NCBI GenBank assembly: GCA_964498125.1 | Contig: CAZCGE010000020.1 | Coordinates: forward strand, 1-56,220 | Direction of reading: 5' to 3' | Origin: CAMDBL01 sp964498125 | GTDB taxonomy: Bacteria > Pseudomonadota > Alphaproteobacteria > Rhizobiales > Hyphomicrobiaceae | Length of the DNA: 56,220 bases | Shown: piece by piece, positions 33,017 through 42,593 of the stretch | Layout of the letters: every line of letters starts with the position of its first letter | Position numbering within the stretch: the stretch's first letter is position 1 | Position numbers and translations under genes: made by a program | The notes under the pieces: model-generated | Databases searched by the model: none | Told to the model about the DNA's origin: nothing | Seen by the model: only the letters and a program-made list of their open reading frames with translations

Positions 33017-33940
33017 TCACGGCCGGTTGACCAGCCAGATGCCGAAGGCGACGAGCAGCAAACCCAGTCCGAGGGTCCAGCTCAGTGGATCGCCGAGCAT
33101 GAGATGGCCAAGCAGCACGCCGAAACAGGGCGACAGGAACGTGAACGCCGCCACCTTGGTCGGTGGATAGGTGCGCACCAGCCAGAACCAGATCGTATAG
33201 CTGATGAAGGCGACGATCACGACCGTGTAGGCGAAACCAGCCAGCACGGATGGAGCGGCGCTGGTGATGCCCGGCTCGCTGGCGATGACTGATGCCGCCA
33301 GCAAGAGCGGCGCGGAGACAGCCAGCTGATAGAGCAGTGTCTTCTCGGCGGTGGCGGATCGCAAGGTCGTCGCCCGCACCAGCACAGTGGTCGCGCCCCA
33401 GAACACCGCGCCGCCGAAACAGAGCAGGTCACCGATGAGCGTGACGGCACCAGGCGCCATCAAGCCTTCGCTCATCGTCGCGCAGACACCGAGGAAGGCC
33501 GCAATCAGGCCGATCGTCTTGGAGGCCGTGAGGCGATTCCCGGCAAGCAGAAAGTGGGCGCCGAGCGCCACCACGAACGGCGCCGTGTTGATGAGGACAA
33601 CCGCGTGCGAGGCGGTGGTGGTGGCCAGGCCCCAATAGAGCAGCAGAAACTCCAACGCGAACATGACGCCGGCCATGATGCCCGGCCACAGCGTGCCGTC
33701 GCGCCCGAACAGCGCGATGCCTTGCCATCGGCACCAGGCGAAGACGAGCAGGCCAGACAGGATGGAGCGCAATCCCGACTGCAGGAACGGCGGGAAGCCG
33801 ATGAGGGCAATCTTCATCGCCACCAGATTGCCGCCCCACACGACCGTGCACAGGAGCAGGATCGAGATGGCGCGGGCGTCTAGTCTGTCGGGTGTGATGG
33901 GCCCCGACGGTGCCGGAGGCGATGGTGCCCGCGTGGGCAT
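33017..33940 (-). CDS. EamA/DMT-family transporter
   Basis: 307 residues, about ten helices in two EamA repeats: ISILLLCTVVWGGNLVAMKI opens the first, and GDLLCFGGAVFWGATTVLVR the second. The final FTFLSPCFGVLLGHLMLGDP is the usual penultimate helix. It probably exports an unknown metabolite. ATG 33940 is 11 bases after the amidase stop, so it is the third gene of a djlA-like/amidase/transporter operon. The open frame upstream to 34150 overlaps the amidase and is not used. Confidence 0.87.
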   Translation of the reverse strand: MPTRAPSPPAPSGPITPDRLDARAISILLLCTVVWGGNLVAMKIALIGFPPFLQSGLRSILSGLLVFAWCRWQGIALFGRDGTLWPGIMAGVMFALEFLLLYWGLATTTASHAVVLINTAPFVVALGAHFLLAGNRLTASKTIGLIAAFLGVCATMSEGLMAPGAVTLIGDLLCFGGAVFWGATTVLVRATTLRSATAEKTLLYQLAVSAPLLLAASVIASEPGITSAAPSVLAGFAYTVVIVAFISYTIWFWLVRTYPPTKVAAFTFLSPCFGVLLGHLMLGDPLSWTLGLGLLLVAFGIWLVNRP

Positions 33941-33951
33941 TGCGGCGTCTG

Positions 33952-34725
33952 TCACGACGCCGATCCGCCAGCCGCCTTGGCCGCCAACAGCCGCGCGAGG
34001 GTCGCCTCGGTTGAGGCGTCGAGCCGGCCGTCGACGCGGGCCGGCCGGAAATGCCGCTGAAAGGCGGCGATCACGGCGCCGGTCGCCGCATCGAGACGCC
34101 CATGGGTTTCCACGCCGTAGCCATACTGTCGCAACCCCGCTTGCGCCCATGCGATGCGTTCGCCCTCAGCTCCGAGATCAAGCCCCTTGTCGGCGGGATC
34201 GATGCTGACCGGCGCGACCCACAGGCCGATGCCGCGGCGTGCCAGCAGGGCCCAATCGAATTTCTCGCCCGGGTCGGTCTTGCGGCCCGGGGCGACGTCG
34301 GAATGCGCCAGCACGCGCTCGGCCCGGATCACATGGCGGCGCACGATATCATCGCTGAGACGGACCACGGCCTGCATCTGCCCAGCGGGAAAGTCCGGAT
34401 AGCCCGCATTCTGTCCGACGTTCTGGATCTCGATGCCGATCGAGGCCGAGTTGATGTCGGTTTCGCCGGCCCAGATCGCAACGCCGGCGTGCCAGGCCCT
34501 GCGATCCTCGGCCACCATCTGCGTGATGCGACCTTCCAGGTCGACGACGTAATGACAGGACACCTTGCAATCGGGGCGAGAAAGAATTTCGATCGACCGT
34601 TCGACGGTCGGCAATCCGGTGTAGTGCAGCAGCAGGATCGAGGGCCGCATGCCGCCACGCCGCGCCCCGATGTTGGGCGAGGGGTGCAGCGCATCGACCA
34701 GGGGACTGTCGGCAACAGTGATCAT
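33952..34725 (-). CDS. N-acetylmuramoyl-L-alanine amidase with peptidoglycan-binding domain
   Basis: 257 residues. The Amidase_2 domain (about residues 25-165) has zinc ligands in ILLLHYTG (His) and LAHSDVAPGRKTDPG (His and Asp, with the catalytic Lys). The C-terminal PG_binding_1 domain (about 180-245) ends FQRHFRPARVDGRLDASTEATL. It resembles AmiD/AmpD, which cleave the amide of muropeptides. No clear signal peptide is seen, so an AmpD-like cytoplasmic recycling role is possible. It overlaps the preceding gene by four bases. Confidence 0.93.
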   Translation of the reverse strand: MITVADSPLVDALHPSPNIGARRGGMRPSILLLHYTGLPTVERSIEILSRPDCKVSCHYVVDLEGRITQMVAEDRRAWHAGVAIWAGETDINSASIGIEIQNVGQNAGYPDFPAGQMQAVVRLSDDIVRRHVIRAERVLAHSDVAPGRKTDPGEKFDWALLARRGIGLWVAPVSIDPADKGLDLGAEGERIAWAQAGLRQYGYGVETHGRLDAATGAVIAAFQRHFRPARVDGRLDASTEATLARLLAAKAAGGSAS

Positions 34726-35426
34726 AACCGGCGCTCCTTGCGGATCGCATCCCAGGCGGCGTTGATGGCGGCCAGCTTGCGCTCGGCGAGGACTGCGAAC
34801 TCTTTCGGCACGCCATGCGCCAGCAGCCGGTCGGGATGATGCTCGATGACGAGTTGCCGATGGCGGGCCTTCAGGGTCTCGTCGTTGTCAGCCGGCGAAG
34901 AGCCGAGCACAGCGTAGGGGCTCGCGGGATCGCTTACGAACAGTGCGCGCAGGCGCTGGTAGTCCGCGGCGGCAATGCCGAACTTGACGGCGACGGCCTT
35001 CAGGAATGTCTCCTCGGCGGCGTGCAGAATGCCGTCGGCGGCGGCGATGTGGAACAGGCACTCGAAGATGTCGGACAGCAGCGCCGGCTCGTCCGCCAGC
35101 AGGCGGGCGATCTGCTCGGCGTAGGCCTCATAGCCGGCGACGTCCTGCTTGGCGAGGTCGAACAGGCGGCGGACATTGTCCATCTCCTCCGGCGCCACGC
35201 CGAAATTCCGCTCGAAGGCGTCGGCCTCCACCTGGACAGCGACGCCGTCGGCTTTCGCCATTTTGGCGCACAGCGAGACCACGGAGATCGTGAAGGCGAC
35301 CCCCGAGGCGCCGCTGGCTTTGCGGTCGCTGTCACTGCCGAGGCTGGCCCACAGATCCTCGAGGGCGGTGCGCAAAGCGCTGCCCTTGGCCAGGCCGAGA
35401 AGTTCAGAGAACGATCCCCAAAGCAT
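34722..35426 (-). CDS. TerB-DnaJ protein (DjlA-like)
   Basis: 234 residues. Residues 45-150 form a TerB-like helical domain (FTISVVSLCAKMAKADGVAV and CLFHIAAADGILHAAEETFL hold the two DG acidic sites). Residues 165-232 are a C-terminal J domain with the HPD motif in VIEHHPDRLL. DjlA-like proteins activate DnaK; E. coli DjlA has an N-terminal membrane anchor, here the N terminus (LWGSFSELLGLAKG) is only weakly hydrophobic. The stop overlaps the amidase start (ATGA), so the two are co-translated. Confidence 0.92.
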   Translation of the reverse strand: MLWGSFSELLGLAKGSALRTALEDLWASLGSDSDRKASGASGVAFTISVVSLCAKMAKADGVAVQVEADAFERNFGVAPEEMDNVRRLFDLAKQDVAGYEAYAEQIARLLADEPALLSDIFECLFHIAAADGILHAAEETFLKAVAVKFGIAAADYQRLRALFVSDPASPYAVLGSSPADNDETLKARHRQLVIEHHPDRLLAHGVPKEFAVLAERKLAAINAAWDAIRKERRL

Positions 35427-35639
35427 GAGCGACTGTTAGCTGGTTTCGCGCGACCCTTGAAGCGGGTTTGTTTCGGAAGTGTGGTGTCCTCTGGCGGCGG
35501 CCAACGGGCCGCCTGCGGAATTCACACGTGCCCACCACGCCGTCCACCACTCCGGCGACACCGCATCGACAAAGGCCCGATTTGCGATCGAGCCTTTGTC
35601 GACGTTCTGTCGTGTCGCCATCCCTCGCTCACCGCTTGA

Positions 35640-36635
35640 TCACTTGCGATAGGCGTCGAGCACGGCTTTGCCTTCGTCGCCGGCCTTCTTGACCCAGTCC
35701 TCGGTCAACTGGGCGCCAATCTTCTGCAGACCGCTTTTCAGCTCGGCGCTGGGCGGCGCCACCTTTATGCCCCTGGCCTTGAGCTGGTCGATGCTCGAGC
35801 CCTGCTTCTCGCTGGCGATCTTCCAGACGCGCTCCTCGGTGGCCACGGCGGCCCGGACGATGGCATCCTGCTGGTCTTTCGGCAACGCGGCGAACGCCGC
35901 CTTGTTGACGAAGACGACGTTCTTTGGCTGCCAGGCCTCGAGATCATAGAAGTGACTCGTCGTCTCCCAGGCCTTGGTGTCGACACCGGTGATACCCGAC
36001 GTGATGAAGGCGTTCACTGTGCCGGTCGCCATCGCCTGCGGCAGATCGGCGGCCTGCACCGTCACCGGCTGGGCGCCGGCAAGCTCGGCGATTCGGGTCG
36101 TGCCGACGTTGTAGGCCCGCATCTTGAGACCCTTCAGGTCCGCAAGCGAGTTGATCTCTTTCTTGGCGTAGAGGCCCTGCGAGGGCCAGGGCGCGCTGTA
36201 GAGCAGCATGAGGCCCTGGCTGTCGAGCTTCTTGACAATCGGCCCCTTCGCGGCCTCCCACAGCTTGCGCGCCTCCTTGAAGTTCGTGGTCAGGAACGGG
36301 ATCGTGTCGAGGCCGAACACGGGGTCCTCGTTCTCGTGGATCGAGATCAGCACTTCGCCGATCTGTGCCTGGCCGGTCGCGACCGCGCGCTTGATCTCCG
36401 GCGCCTTGAACAGCGAGGCGCCCGGATGCACCGTGATCTCGAGCTTGCCGCCGGTCGCCTTCTTCACCTCCTCGGCGAACCACACCAGGTTCTCCGAATG
36501 GTAGTTGCCCGCCGGATAGGCCGCCGGCAGGTTCCATTTGGTCTGCGCCGCGGCAGGCCCGGCGGCGCCAAGCCCACAGGCCAGCGTCAAACCGAGCGCC
36601 AGCACGGAACCCAGTGATTGCTTACGCATGCTCAT
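35640..36635 (-). CDS. TRAP transporter substrate-binding protein (DctP family)
   Basis: 331 residues with a signal peptide (MSMRKQSLGSVLALGLTLAC, cleaved near AAAQT). KWNLPAAYPAGNYHSENLVW opens the mature protein; DLKGLKMRAYNVGTTRIAEL contains the conserved Arg that binds a carboxylate. It delivers an organic acid to the permeases. ATG 36635 has GGGAG seven bases upstream. It follows dctM by 22 bases in the dctQ-dctM-dctP operon. Confidence 0.93.
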   Translation of the reverse strand: MSMRKQSLGSVLALGLTLACGLGAAGPAAAQTKWNLPAAYPAGNYHSENLVWFAEEVKKATGGKLEITVHPGASLFKAPEIKRAVATGQAQIGEVLISIHENEDPVFGLDTIPFLTTNFKEARKLWEAAKGPIVKKLDSQGLMLLYSAPWPSQGLYAKKEINSLADLKGLKMRAYNVGTTRIAELAGAQPVTVQAADLPQAMATGTVNAFITSGITGVDTKAWETTSHFYDLEAWQPKNVVFVNKAAFAALPKDQQDAIVRAAVATEERVWKIASEKQGSSIDQLKARGIKVAPPSAELKSGLQKIGAQLTEDWVKKAGDEGKAVLDAYRK

Positions 36636-36657
36636 TGTCGAACTCCCTTGGTTATCG

Positions 36658-37965
36658 TCATCCAGGAAATACCATTCTCGGCAGGACCATAACAAGGTCG
36701 GGGAAGACTGTAATGATCGCAACCGCGGCGACCAGCAGAAAGAAGAACGGCAGGGCGGCCCGGGCGACGGTGTTGGAGTCCTTGCCGCTCATGGTTTGCA
36801 GCACGAACAGATTGAACCCCACCGGCGGCGATACTTCCGCCATTTCCACGATCAGGACCAGAAAGATGCCGAACCAGACCAGATCGAACCCGGCCTTCTC
36901 CACCATCGGCAGGACCACGACGGTGGTCAGCACGATCATCGAGATGCCGTCAAGCGCGGTGCCGAGAATGATGTACATGACCGTCAGCGCCGCGATCAGC
37001 ATGAACGGGCTGAGTTTCAGGCCTTCAACCCAGCTCGCCAGCGCCACAGGAATGCCCGTATAGCCCATCGATGTCGACATGAAGGAGGCCCCAGCCAGGA
37101 TCAGCATGATCATCGCCGTTAGCCGCGTGGCGCCCATCACGCTCGCCCAGAAATTGGTCAGGTTCAAGCTGCCTGACCACCAGGCGATGGCCAGCGCGCC
37201 GAGCGCCCCCCATGCGGCGCATTCGGTGGCCGTGGCCCAGCCCACGATCAGCACCACGAAGATCATGGTGATCAGCAGCAGGCACGGGATCAGGTTCATG
37301 GACTCGCTGAGCTTTTCCCGGAACGTCATCGTCGGCTCGCGCGGTGGCATTTGCGAAGGATGCAGCAGCGCCCAGACGGCGATGTAGCCCGAGTACAGCA
37401 CCATGACGAGCAGGCCGGGCAGGAAGCCGGCCAGGAACACCTTGAGGATCGAGACCTCGGCCGCCACGGCATAGACCACCATGGTGATCGACGGCGGAAT
37501 GAGAATGCCGAGCGTGCCGGCGCCAGCCAGCGAGCCCAGCGAGATCATCTCGGGATAGCCGCGCTTTTTCAGCTCCGGCAACGCGATCTTGGCGATGGTG
37601 GCGCAGGTCGCGGCCGACGAGCCCGACACCGAGCCGAAGATGCCGCATCCCAGCACATTGACATGCAGCAGCCGGCCGGGAATGCGTCCGAGCCACGGCG
37701 CTAGCCCACGAAACATCTCCTCCGACAGCTTGGTGCGGAACAGGATCTCGCCCATCCAGATGAACAGCGGCAAAGCGGCCAATTCCCAGGAGGCGGCATT
37801 ACCCCAGATCTTGGTGGCCAGCACCGCGCCCGCCGGAATGTTGCCGGCGGCGAACTGCATGCCGATCCAGCCGCAGGCGAGCAGGCTGATGGCAATCCAG
37901 ACGCCCGAGCCGAGCAAGACCACCAGAACCACGGAAATGAGGAGCGAGATGCTGATCAGGTCCAT
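36658..37965 (-). CDS. TRAP transporter large permease (DctM)
   Basis: 435 residues with about 12 helices. GCGIFGSVSGSSAATCATIAKIALPELKKRGY (positions about 105-136) is the DctM signature containing the Na/substrate-site SGS. GTLGILIPPSITMVVYAVAA follows. It forms the transport channel with DctQ and uses an ion gradient. Six bases separate it from dctQ. Confidence 0.95.
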   Translation of the reverse strand: MDLISISLLISVVLVVLLGSGVWIAISLLACGWIGMQFAAGNIPAGAVLATKIWGNAASWELAALPLFIWMGEILFRTKLSEEMFRGLAPWLGRIPGRLLHVNVLGCGIFGSVSGSSAATCATIAKIALPELKKRGYPEMISLGSLAGAGTLGILIPPSITMVVYAVAAEVSILKVFLAGFLPGLLVMVLYSGYIAVWALLHPSQMPPREPTMTFREKLSESMNLIPCLLLITMIFVVLIVGWATATECAAWGALGALAIAWWSGSLNLTNFWASVMGATRLTAMIMLILAGASFMSTSMGYTGIPVALASWVEGLKLSPFMLIAALTVMYIILGTALDGISMIVLTTVVVLPMVEKAGFDLVWFGIFLVLIVEMAEVSPPVGFNLFVLQTMSGKDSNTVARAALPFFFLLVAAVAIITVFPDLVMVLPRMVFPG

Positions 37966-37971
37966 CGTGTC

Positions 37972-38517
37972 TCAGACCCCGCTCTGGGCGGCGCGCTCGA
38001 TCAGCTCCTCGGCGGTCTTGGGTGGCTCTCTCTCATAACGCGGCTTGTTGCCGCCGAGCACATGCACCAGCTCATCCATCAACGCGATCCACAGCACGAT
38101 GAGACCGATGCAGAACCCGAGCTGCGGAAACCACAGCGGCACGACCAGCACGCCAGTCGACATGTCGTTGATCAGCCAGGAGGTGGTGGCCAGCGCGACC
38201 GCGTGCCAGGCGAAAAAGCCGATGAACAGCGCGCCCATCAGCAGCGCGAAGATTTCCGCAACCCACTTGGTGCGCCCGCTGAGCCGGTCGATCAGCAGGC
38301 CAACCCGGATCATTTCGCCCGACTTGAAGGTATGCGCCAGCGCCAGGAAGGACATCGCCGCCATGCACCACGCCGCGATGTCGTCGCCGGATTTCACGTT
38401 GATGCCGAACTGCCGGCCGAGCGAGAGCGCCATCATCAGCAGGAAGATGGCGATCAGGAACAGCCCGGCGAGCCAGCCAGCCAGCAGATAGAGTCGGTCG
38501 AGCGCCGTCCGGATCAT
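37972..38517 (-). CDS. TRAP transporter small permease (DctQ)
   Basis: 181 residues, four helices: 8-31, 46-64, 84-107 and 124-147. RQFGINVKSGDDIAAWCMAAMSFLALA is the family core after helix 1. It begins at ATG 38517. It is the first gene of the TRAP operon and is divergent from the oxoprolinase gene across 153 bases, which is good evidence that the imported substrate and the enzyme are linked. Confidence 0.93.
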   Translation of the reverse strand: MIRTALDRLYLLAGWLAGLFLIAIFLLMMALSLGRQFGINVKSGDDIAAWCMAAMSFLALAHTFKSGEMIRVGLLIDRLSGRTKWVAEIFALLMGALFIGFFAWHAVALATTSWLINDMSTGVLVVPLWFPQLGFCIGLIVLWIALMDELVHVLGGNKPRYEREPPKTAEELIERAAQSGV

Positions 38518-38670
38518 GTCACGTCCCCCAGCGCGCCGTGGCAGCGCCGACTGATCATAGTGGCCCGCGTCCGCACGGCAAGTCGTTTGGGCGCCGTCAC
38601 CAAAATGGTTGACGGCACAGGCCTTGCTCGCCGATCTGAGGGGCAACGAACCGTATCTGGTAGGGCGATC

Positions 38671-41600
38671 ATGACGGCTCAGCACAGCGAACCCGGCACG
38701 TGGGACTTCTGGATCGACCGCGGCGGCACGTTCACCGACGTGGTCGCGCGCGATCCGCTGGGACGCATCTCGACGCGCAAGGTTTTGTCGGAGAACCCGG
38801 GCGCCTATGAGGACGCGGCGCTCGAGGGCATTCGCCAATTTCTGGGTTTGGCGTCTGATGCGCCGATCCCGGCCGAGCGGATCGCCACGGTCAAGATGGG
38901 CACCACGGTCGCCACCAACGCGCTGCTGGAGCGCAAGGGCGAGCGCACGCTGCTGGTGATCACAGCGGGCCTGAAAGACCAGCTGGAGGTCGGCTACCAG
39001 AACCGCCCCGATATCTTCGCCAAGCGCATCGTCAAGCCGGAGATGCTGTATTCCCGCGTCATCGAGGCCGCCGAACGGGTGCGTGCGGACGGCGCGATAG
39101 AGACGCCGATCGACCTGGCCTCTCTGCGGCGCGACCTCGCGGCAGCCTTCGCCGATGGCATCGGCGCCGTCGCCATCGTCTTCATGCACGCCTACGCCTT
39201 CCCCGAGCACGAGCAACAGGCGGCGGCTTTGGCGCGCGAACTGGGTTTCACGCAGGTCTCGGTCAGCCACGAGGTCTCGCCGCTGATCAAGATCGTCGGG
39301 CGCGGCGATACGACGGTGGCGGACGCGTATTTGTCGCCGATCCTGAAGCGGTATGTCGAGAAGGTGGCGGGGGCGCTGGGTGGTGGCGGGGTCAGACCCG
39401 TCCCGCCGGAGGCGGGCAACCAAAATACGTCAGACCCCGATCCACAAGCCCCCCGCATCCTGTTCATGGCCTCCTCGGGCGGGCTCAAGGCCGCCGAGCT
39501 GTTCCAGGGCCGCGATGCCATCCTGTCGGGGCCCGCCGGCGGCATCGTCGGCATGGCGGAAACGGCGAAGCTGGCCGGCTTCGAGAAGGTGATCGGCTTC
39601 GACATGGGTGGCACCTCGACCGACGTGTCGCATTTCGCCGGCGAGTATGAACGCGCCTTCGAGACCGAGGTGGCCGGCGTGCGCATGCGCGTGCCGATGA
39701 TGCGCATCAACACGGTGGCGGCTGGTGGCGGCTCGATCCTGTTCTTCGACGGCACACGCTTTCGCGTCGGCCCCGAGAGCGCGGGGGCCAATCCCGGCCC
39801 CAAGTGCTACCGCCGCGGCGGGCCGCTGACCGTCACGGACGCCAACGTCATGGTCGGCAAGCTCGACGCATCGACCTTTCCCAGGATCTTCGGGACCGGC
39901 CGCGATCAGCCGCTCGACGCCGACGTCGTGCGGCAGGCCTTCGCGGCATTGGCTGCCAAGATCGGCGACGGGCGCAGCCCCGAGCAGGTCGCCGATGGCT
40001 TCCTGCGCATTGCCGTCGAGAACATGGCCAACGCCATCAAGAAAATCTCGGTGCAGCGCGGCTATGACGTCACCGAGTACGCGCTCAATTGCTTCGGCTC
40101 GGCCGGTGGCCAGCATGCCTGCCTGATCGCCGACACGCTCGGCATGGAGACGGTGTTGATCCATCCGCTTTCGGGCCTGCTGTCGGCCTACGGCATGGGC
40201 CTGGCCAGCATCCGCGCCAGCCGGCAGCAATCCGTCGAGGCGCCGCTCGATGGAGCAACACTGCGGAACTGCGAGAGCCTGGGCTTCGACCTTGTCAACG
40301 CGGCCAGCGATGAGCTCATCGCACAAGGTGTCGAGCACGCCGACATCGCCACGACGACGTGGCTGCACCTGCGCTACGAGGGCACCGACACGGCGCTTCC
40401 CGTCCTGCTCGATGAGCCGGACCTGATGCGCCGCGATTTCGAGGTCCAGCACCGCCAGCGCTTCGGTTTCGTCTCGCCGGAGAAGCGCATCTTCATCGCC
40501 CAGATCGAGGTCGAGGCGGCGGGGGGCGGGGCGGCTTCCCCCTCTCCCCGCTCGCCTTCGGGCGAACGGGGAGAGGGTCGGGGTGAGGGGCGGCCGCCTG
40601 CTCCGAGCCCAGAACCCGCTCCTCACCCTAACCCTCTCCCCGTGAAGGACGGGGAGAGGGGACAGACCACCACCCGCTTCTTCTCCGGCCGCGCCTGGCA
40701 CGACGCTATCGTCTTCCAGCGCGAACAGCTCGCCCCCGGTGCTTCGCTCGCCGGCCCCGCACTCGTCATCGAGCCGCACCAGACCGTGGTCGTCGAGCCG
40801 GGCTGGACCCTTGTCGTCTCACCCGCCAACGACCTCGTCTTGGCGCGATCCGAGAAGCGCCAGCGCGAAGTGCTGGGCAAGACCGCCGATCCGGTGCTGC
40901 TGGAAGTGTTCAACAATCTGTTCATGTCGATTGCCGAGCAGATGGGCGAGGCGCTGCGCAACACGGCCCAGTCGGTCAATATCAAGGAACGTCTGGATTT
41001 CTCCTGCGCGGTCTTCAATGCCGAGGGTCAGCTGGTGGCCAATGCCCCGCATATGCCCGTGCATTTGGGCTCCATGGACCGCTCGGTCGAGACCGTGATC
41101 CGCCACAATGCCGGCGAGATGCGGCCGGGCGACGTGTTCATGCTGAACGCCCCTTACAATGGCGGCACGCATCTGCCCGACATCACCGTGGTGACGCCAG
41201 TGTTTGCTTCGCCAGCCGGCGCCGACCCCGCTGCTGAAATCCTCTTCTACGTCGCCTCGCGCGGCCACCATGAGGACATCGGCGGCCTGACGCCGGGTTC
41301 GATGACGCCGCGCGCCACCACCATCGATGAGGAAGGCGTCTACATCGACAACTTCAAGCTGGTCGATCAGGGCCGCTTCCAGGAAGCCGAGACGCACGCG
41401 CTGTTGTCGGGCGCCAAGTATCCCGCGCGCATGCCGGCCAAGAACATCGCCGACTTGAAGGCGCACGTCGCCGCCAATGCCAAGGGCGTCGCCGAGTTGG
41501 AGAAAATGGTCGCCCATTTCGGCCTCGACGTGGTCAAGGCCTACATGGGCCACGTGCAGGACAACGCCGAGGAGAGCGTGCGCCGCCTGCTGACGCGGCT

Positions 41601-42432
41601 GTCGGACGGCCACTTCCGTGTCGAGATGGATCAGGGCACGCACGTCGAGGTGAAGATCAGCGTCGACCGTGAGAACCGTCGCGCCACCGTCGATTTCTCG
41701 GCCACCAGCCCGCAGCAATTGAATAATTTCAACGCGCCAGAACCGGTCACGCGTGCCGCCACGCTGTATGTGTTCCGCGTCATGGTCGACGAGCCGATCC
41801 CGATGAACGCCGGCTGCCTGAAGCCGATCGACATCATCATTCCGGAAGGCTCGATGCTGAAGCCCGCCTATCCCGCCGCCGTCGTCGCCGGCAACGTCGA
41901 GACCAGCCAGATCGTCACCAATTGCCTGTTCGCGGCGATGAAAGCGATGGGCCCGAGCCAGGGCACCATGAACAACCTGACCTTCGGCAATGCGAAATAC
42001 CAATACTACGAGACCATCTGCTCCGGCTCACCGGCTGGCCCCGGCTTCGACGGCACCGCGGGCGTACATGTGCATATGACCAACACACGCCTGACCGACC
42101 CGGAAATCCTGGAGCTGCGCTATCCCGTATTGCTGGAGGAATTCTCGATCCGGCGCGGCTCGGGCGGCAAGGGGCGATGGTCAGCCGGCGACGGCACGCT
42201 GCGCCGCATCCGCTTCCTGGAAACGATGGACTGCGCCATTCTCGCCAGCTTCCGCAAGGTGCAGCCCTACGGCCTTGAAGGCGGGCAGCCCGGCGAGTGC
42301 GGCGAGAACCTCGTGCGGCGCAATGACGGGCGCCTGGAACGTCTGGAAGGCGCTGACCAGACAGCGCTCGAGCCCGGCGAAGCCGTTATCATCATCACCC
42401 CGACCGGCGGCGGCTGGGGGCGACCCGCTTGA
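38671..42432 (+). CDS. Fused HyuA-HyuB hydantoinase/5-oxoprolinase with two repeat insertions
   Basis: 1253 residues. Residues 1-740 are HyuA-like: WDFWIDRGGTFTDVVARDP is the N-terminal ATPase motif, and GFDMGGTSTDVSHFAGE is the second phosphate-binding motif. Residues 750-1253 are HyuB-like: NAPHMPVHLGSMDRSVETV, then DVFMLNAPYNGGTHLPDI, and GSPAGPGFDGTAGVHVHMTN. The family opens 5-oxoproline or hydantoin rings with ATP. Two palindromic repeats are in frame: residues 240-256 and about 623-664, the second in the linker between HyuA and HyuB parts. The adjacent TRAP operon probably supplies the substrate. Confidence 0.95.
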   Translation: MTAQHSEPGTWDFWIDRGGTFTDVVARDPLGRISTRKVLSENPGAYEDAALEGIRQFLGLASDAPIPAERIATVKMGTTVATNALLERKGERTLLVITAGLKDQLEVGYQNRPDIFAKRIVKPEMLYSRVIEAAERVRADGAIETPIDLASLRRDLAAAFADGIGAVAIVFMHAYAFPEHEQQAAALARELGFTQVSVSHEVSPLIKIVGRGDTTVADAYLSPILKRYVEKVAGALGGGGVRPVPPEAGNQNTSDPDPQAPRILFMASSGGLKAAELFQGRDAILSGPAGGIVGMAETAKLAGFEKVIGFDMGGTSTDVSHFAGEYERAFETEVAGVRMRVPMMRINTVAAGGGSILFFDGTRFRVGPESAGANPGPKCYRRGGPLTVTDANVMVGKLDASTFPRIFGTGRDQPLDADVVRQAFAALAAKIGDGRSPEQVADGFLRIAVENMANAIKKISVQRGYDVTEYALNCFGSAGGQHACLIADTLGMETVLIHPLSGLLSAYGMGLASIRASRQQSVEAPLDGATLRNCESLGFDLVNAASDELIAQGVEHADIATTTWLHLRYEGTDTALPVLLDEPDLMRRDFEVQHRQRFGFVSPEKRIFIAQIEVEAAGGGAASPSPRSPSGERGEGRGEGRPPAPSPEPAPHPNPLPVKDGERGQTTTRFFSGRAWHDAIVFQREQLAPGASLAGPALVIEPHQTVVVEPGWTLVVSPANDLVLARSEKRQREVLGKTADPVLLEVFNNLFMSIAEQMGEALRNTAQSVNIKERLDFSCAVFNAEGQLVANAPHMPVHLGSMDRSVETVIRHNAGEMRPGDVFMLNAPYNGGTHLPDITVVTPVFASPAGADPAAEILFYVASRGHHEDIGGLTPGSMTPRATTIDEEGVYIDNFKLVDQGRFQEAETHALLSGAKYPARMPAKNIADLKAHVAANAKGVAELEKMVAHFGLDVVKAYMGHVQDNAEESVRRLLTRLSDGHFRVEMDQGTHVEVKISVDRENRRATVDFSATSPQQLNNFNAPEPVTRAATLYVFRVMVDEPIPMNAGCLKPIDIIIPEGSMLKPAYPAAVVAGNVETSQIVTNCLFAAMKAMGPSQGTMNNLTFGNAKYQYYETICSGSPAGPGFDGTAGVHVHMTNTRLTDPEILELRYPVLLEEFSIRRGSGGKGRWSAGDGTLRRIRFLETMDCAILASFRKVQPYGLEGGQPGECGENLVRRNDGRLERLEGADQTALEPGEAVIIITPTGGGWGRPA
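39388..39438. repeat. GGGGTCAGACCC repeat pair, in frame in the oxoprolinase gene
   Basis: GGGGTCAGACCC (39388-39399) and GTCAGACCCC (39429-39438) bracket a small hairpin CCCGCC-GGA-GGCGGG. The whole element is 51 bases, begins on a codon boundary and adds 17 codons (residues 240-256). The surrounding protein is continuous and conserved-looking. Confidence 0.85.
40538..40661. repeat. CCCTCTCCCCG/CGGGGAGAGGG compound repeat in frame in the oxoprolinase gene
   Basis: A hairpin of CTCTCCCCG/CGGGGAGAG (left part) is followed by GGGGTGAGG and CCTCACCCTAACCCTCTCCCCG; the CGGGGAGAGGGTCGGGGTGAGG arm pairs with it with two mismatches. This is a dispersed non-coding type of repeat. It reads in frame as Pro/Ser/Gly/Arg-rich residues 623-664 in the inter-domain linker. 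Confidence 0.85.
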
Positions 42433-42593
42433 TCCCAATGCCCATCGTCCTGCGCTCGCTGAACGATAAGGCGATGGCGTAGCTAGACGTTGTCCTGGCG
42501 AGTTCGATTGGCGCCGACATCCAGACTGGCGCAAGGCTGCTCTGCAACACTGCCGGCATCACCAATCCGAAGTGCGGATTGCCCTGGCGGAAG

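Noticed and set aside
38609..38640. TTGACG -35 box for the oxoprolinase promoter
   Set aside because: The -35 is good but no acceptable -10 box lies 16-18 bases downstream (CGATCT), so the promoter is not called.
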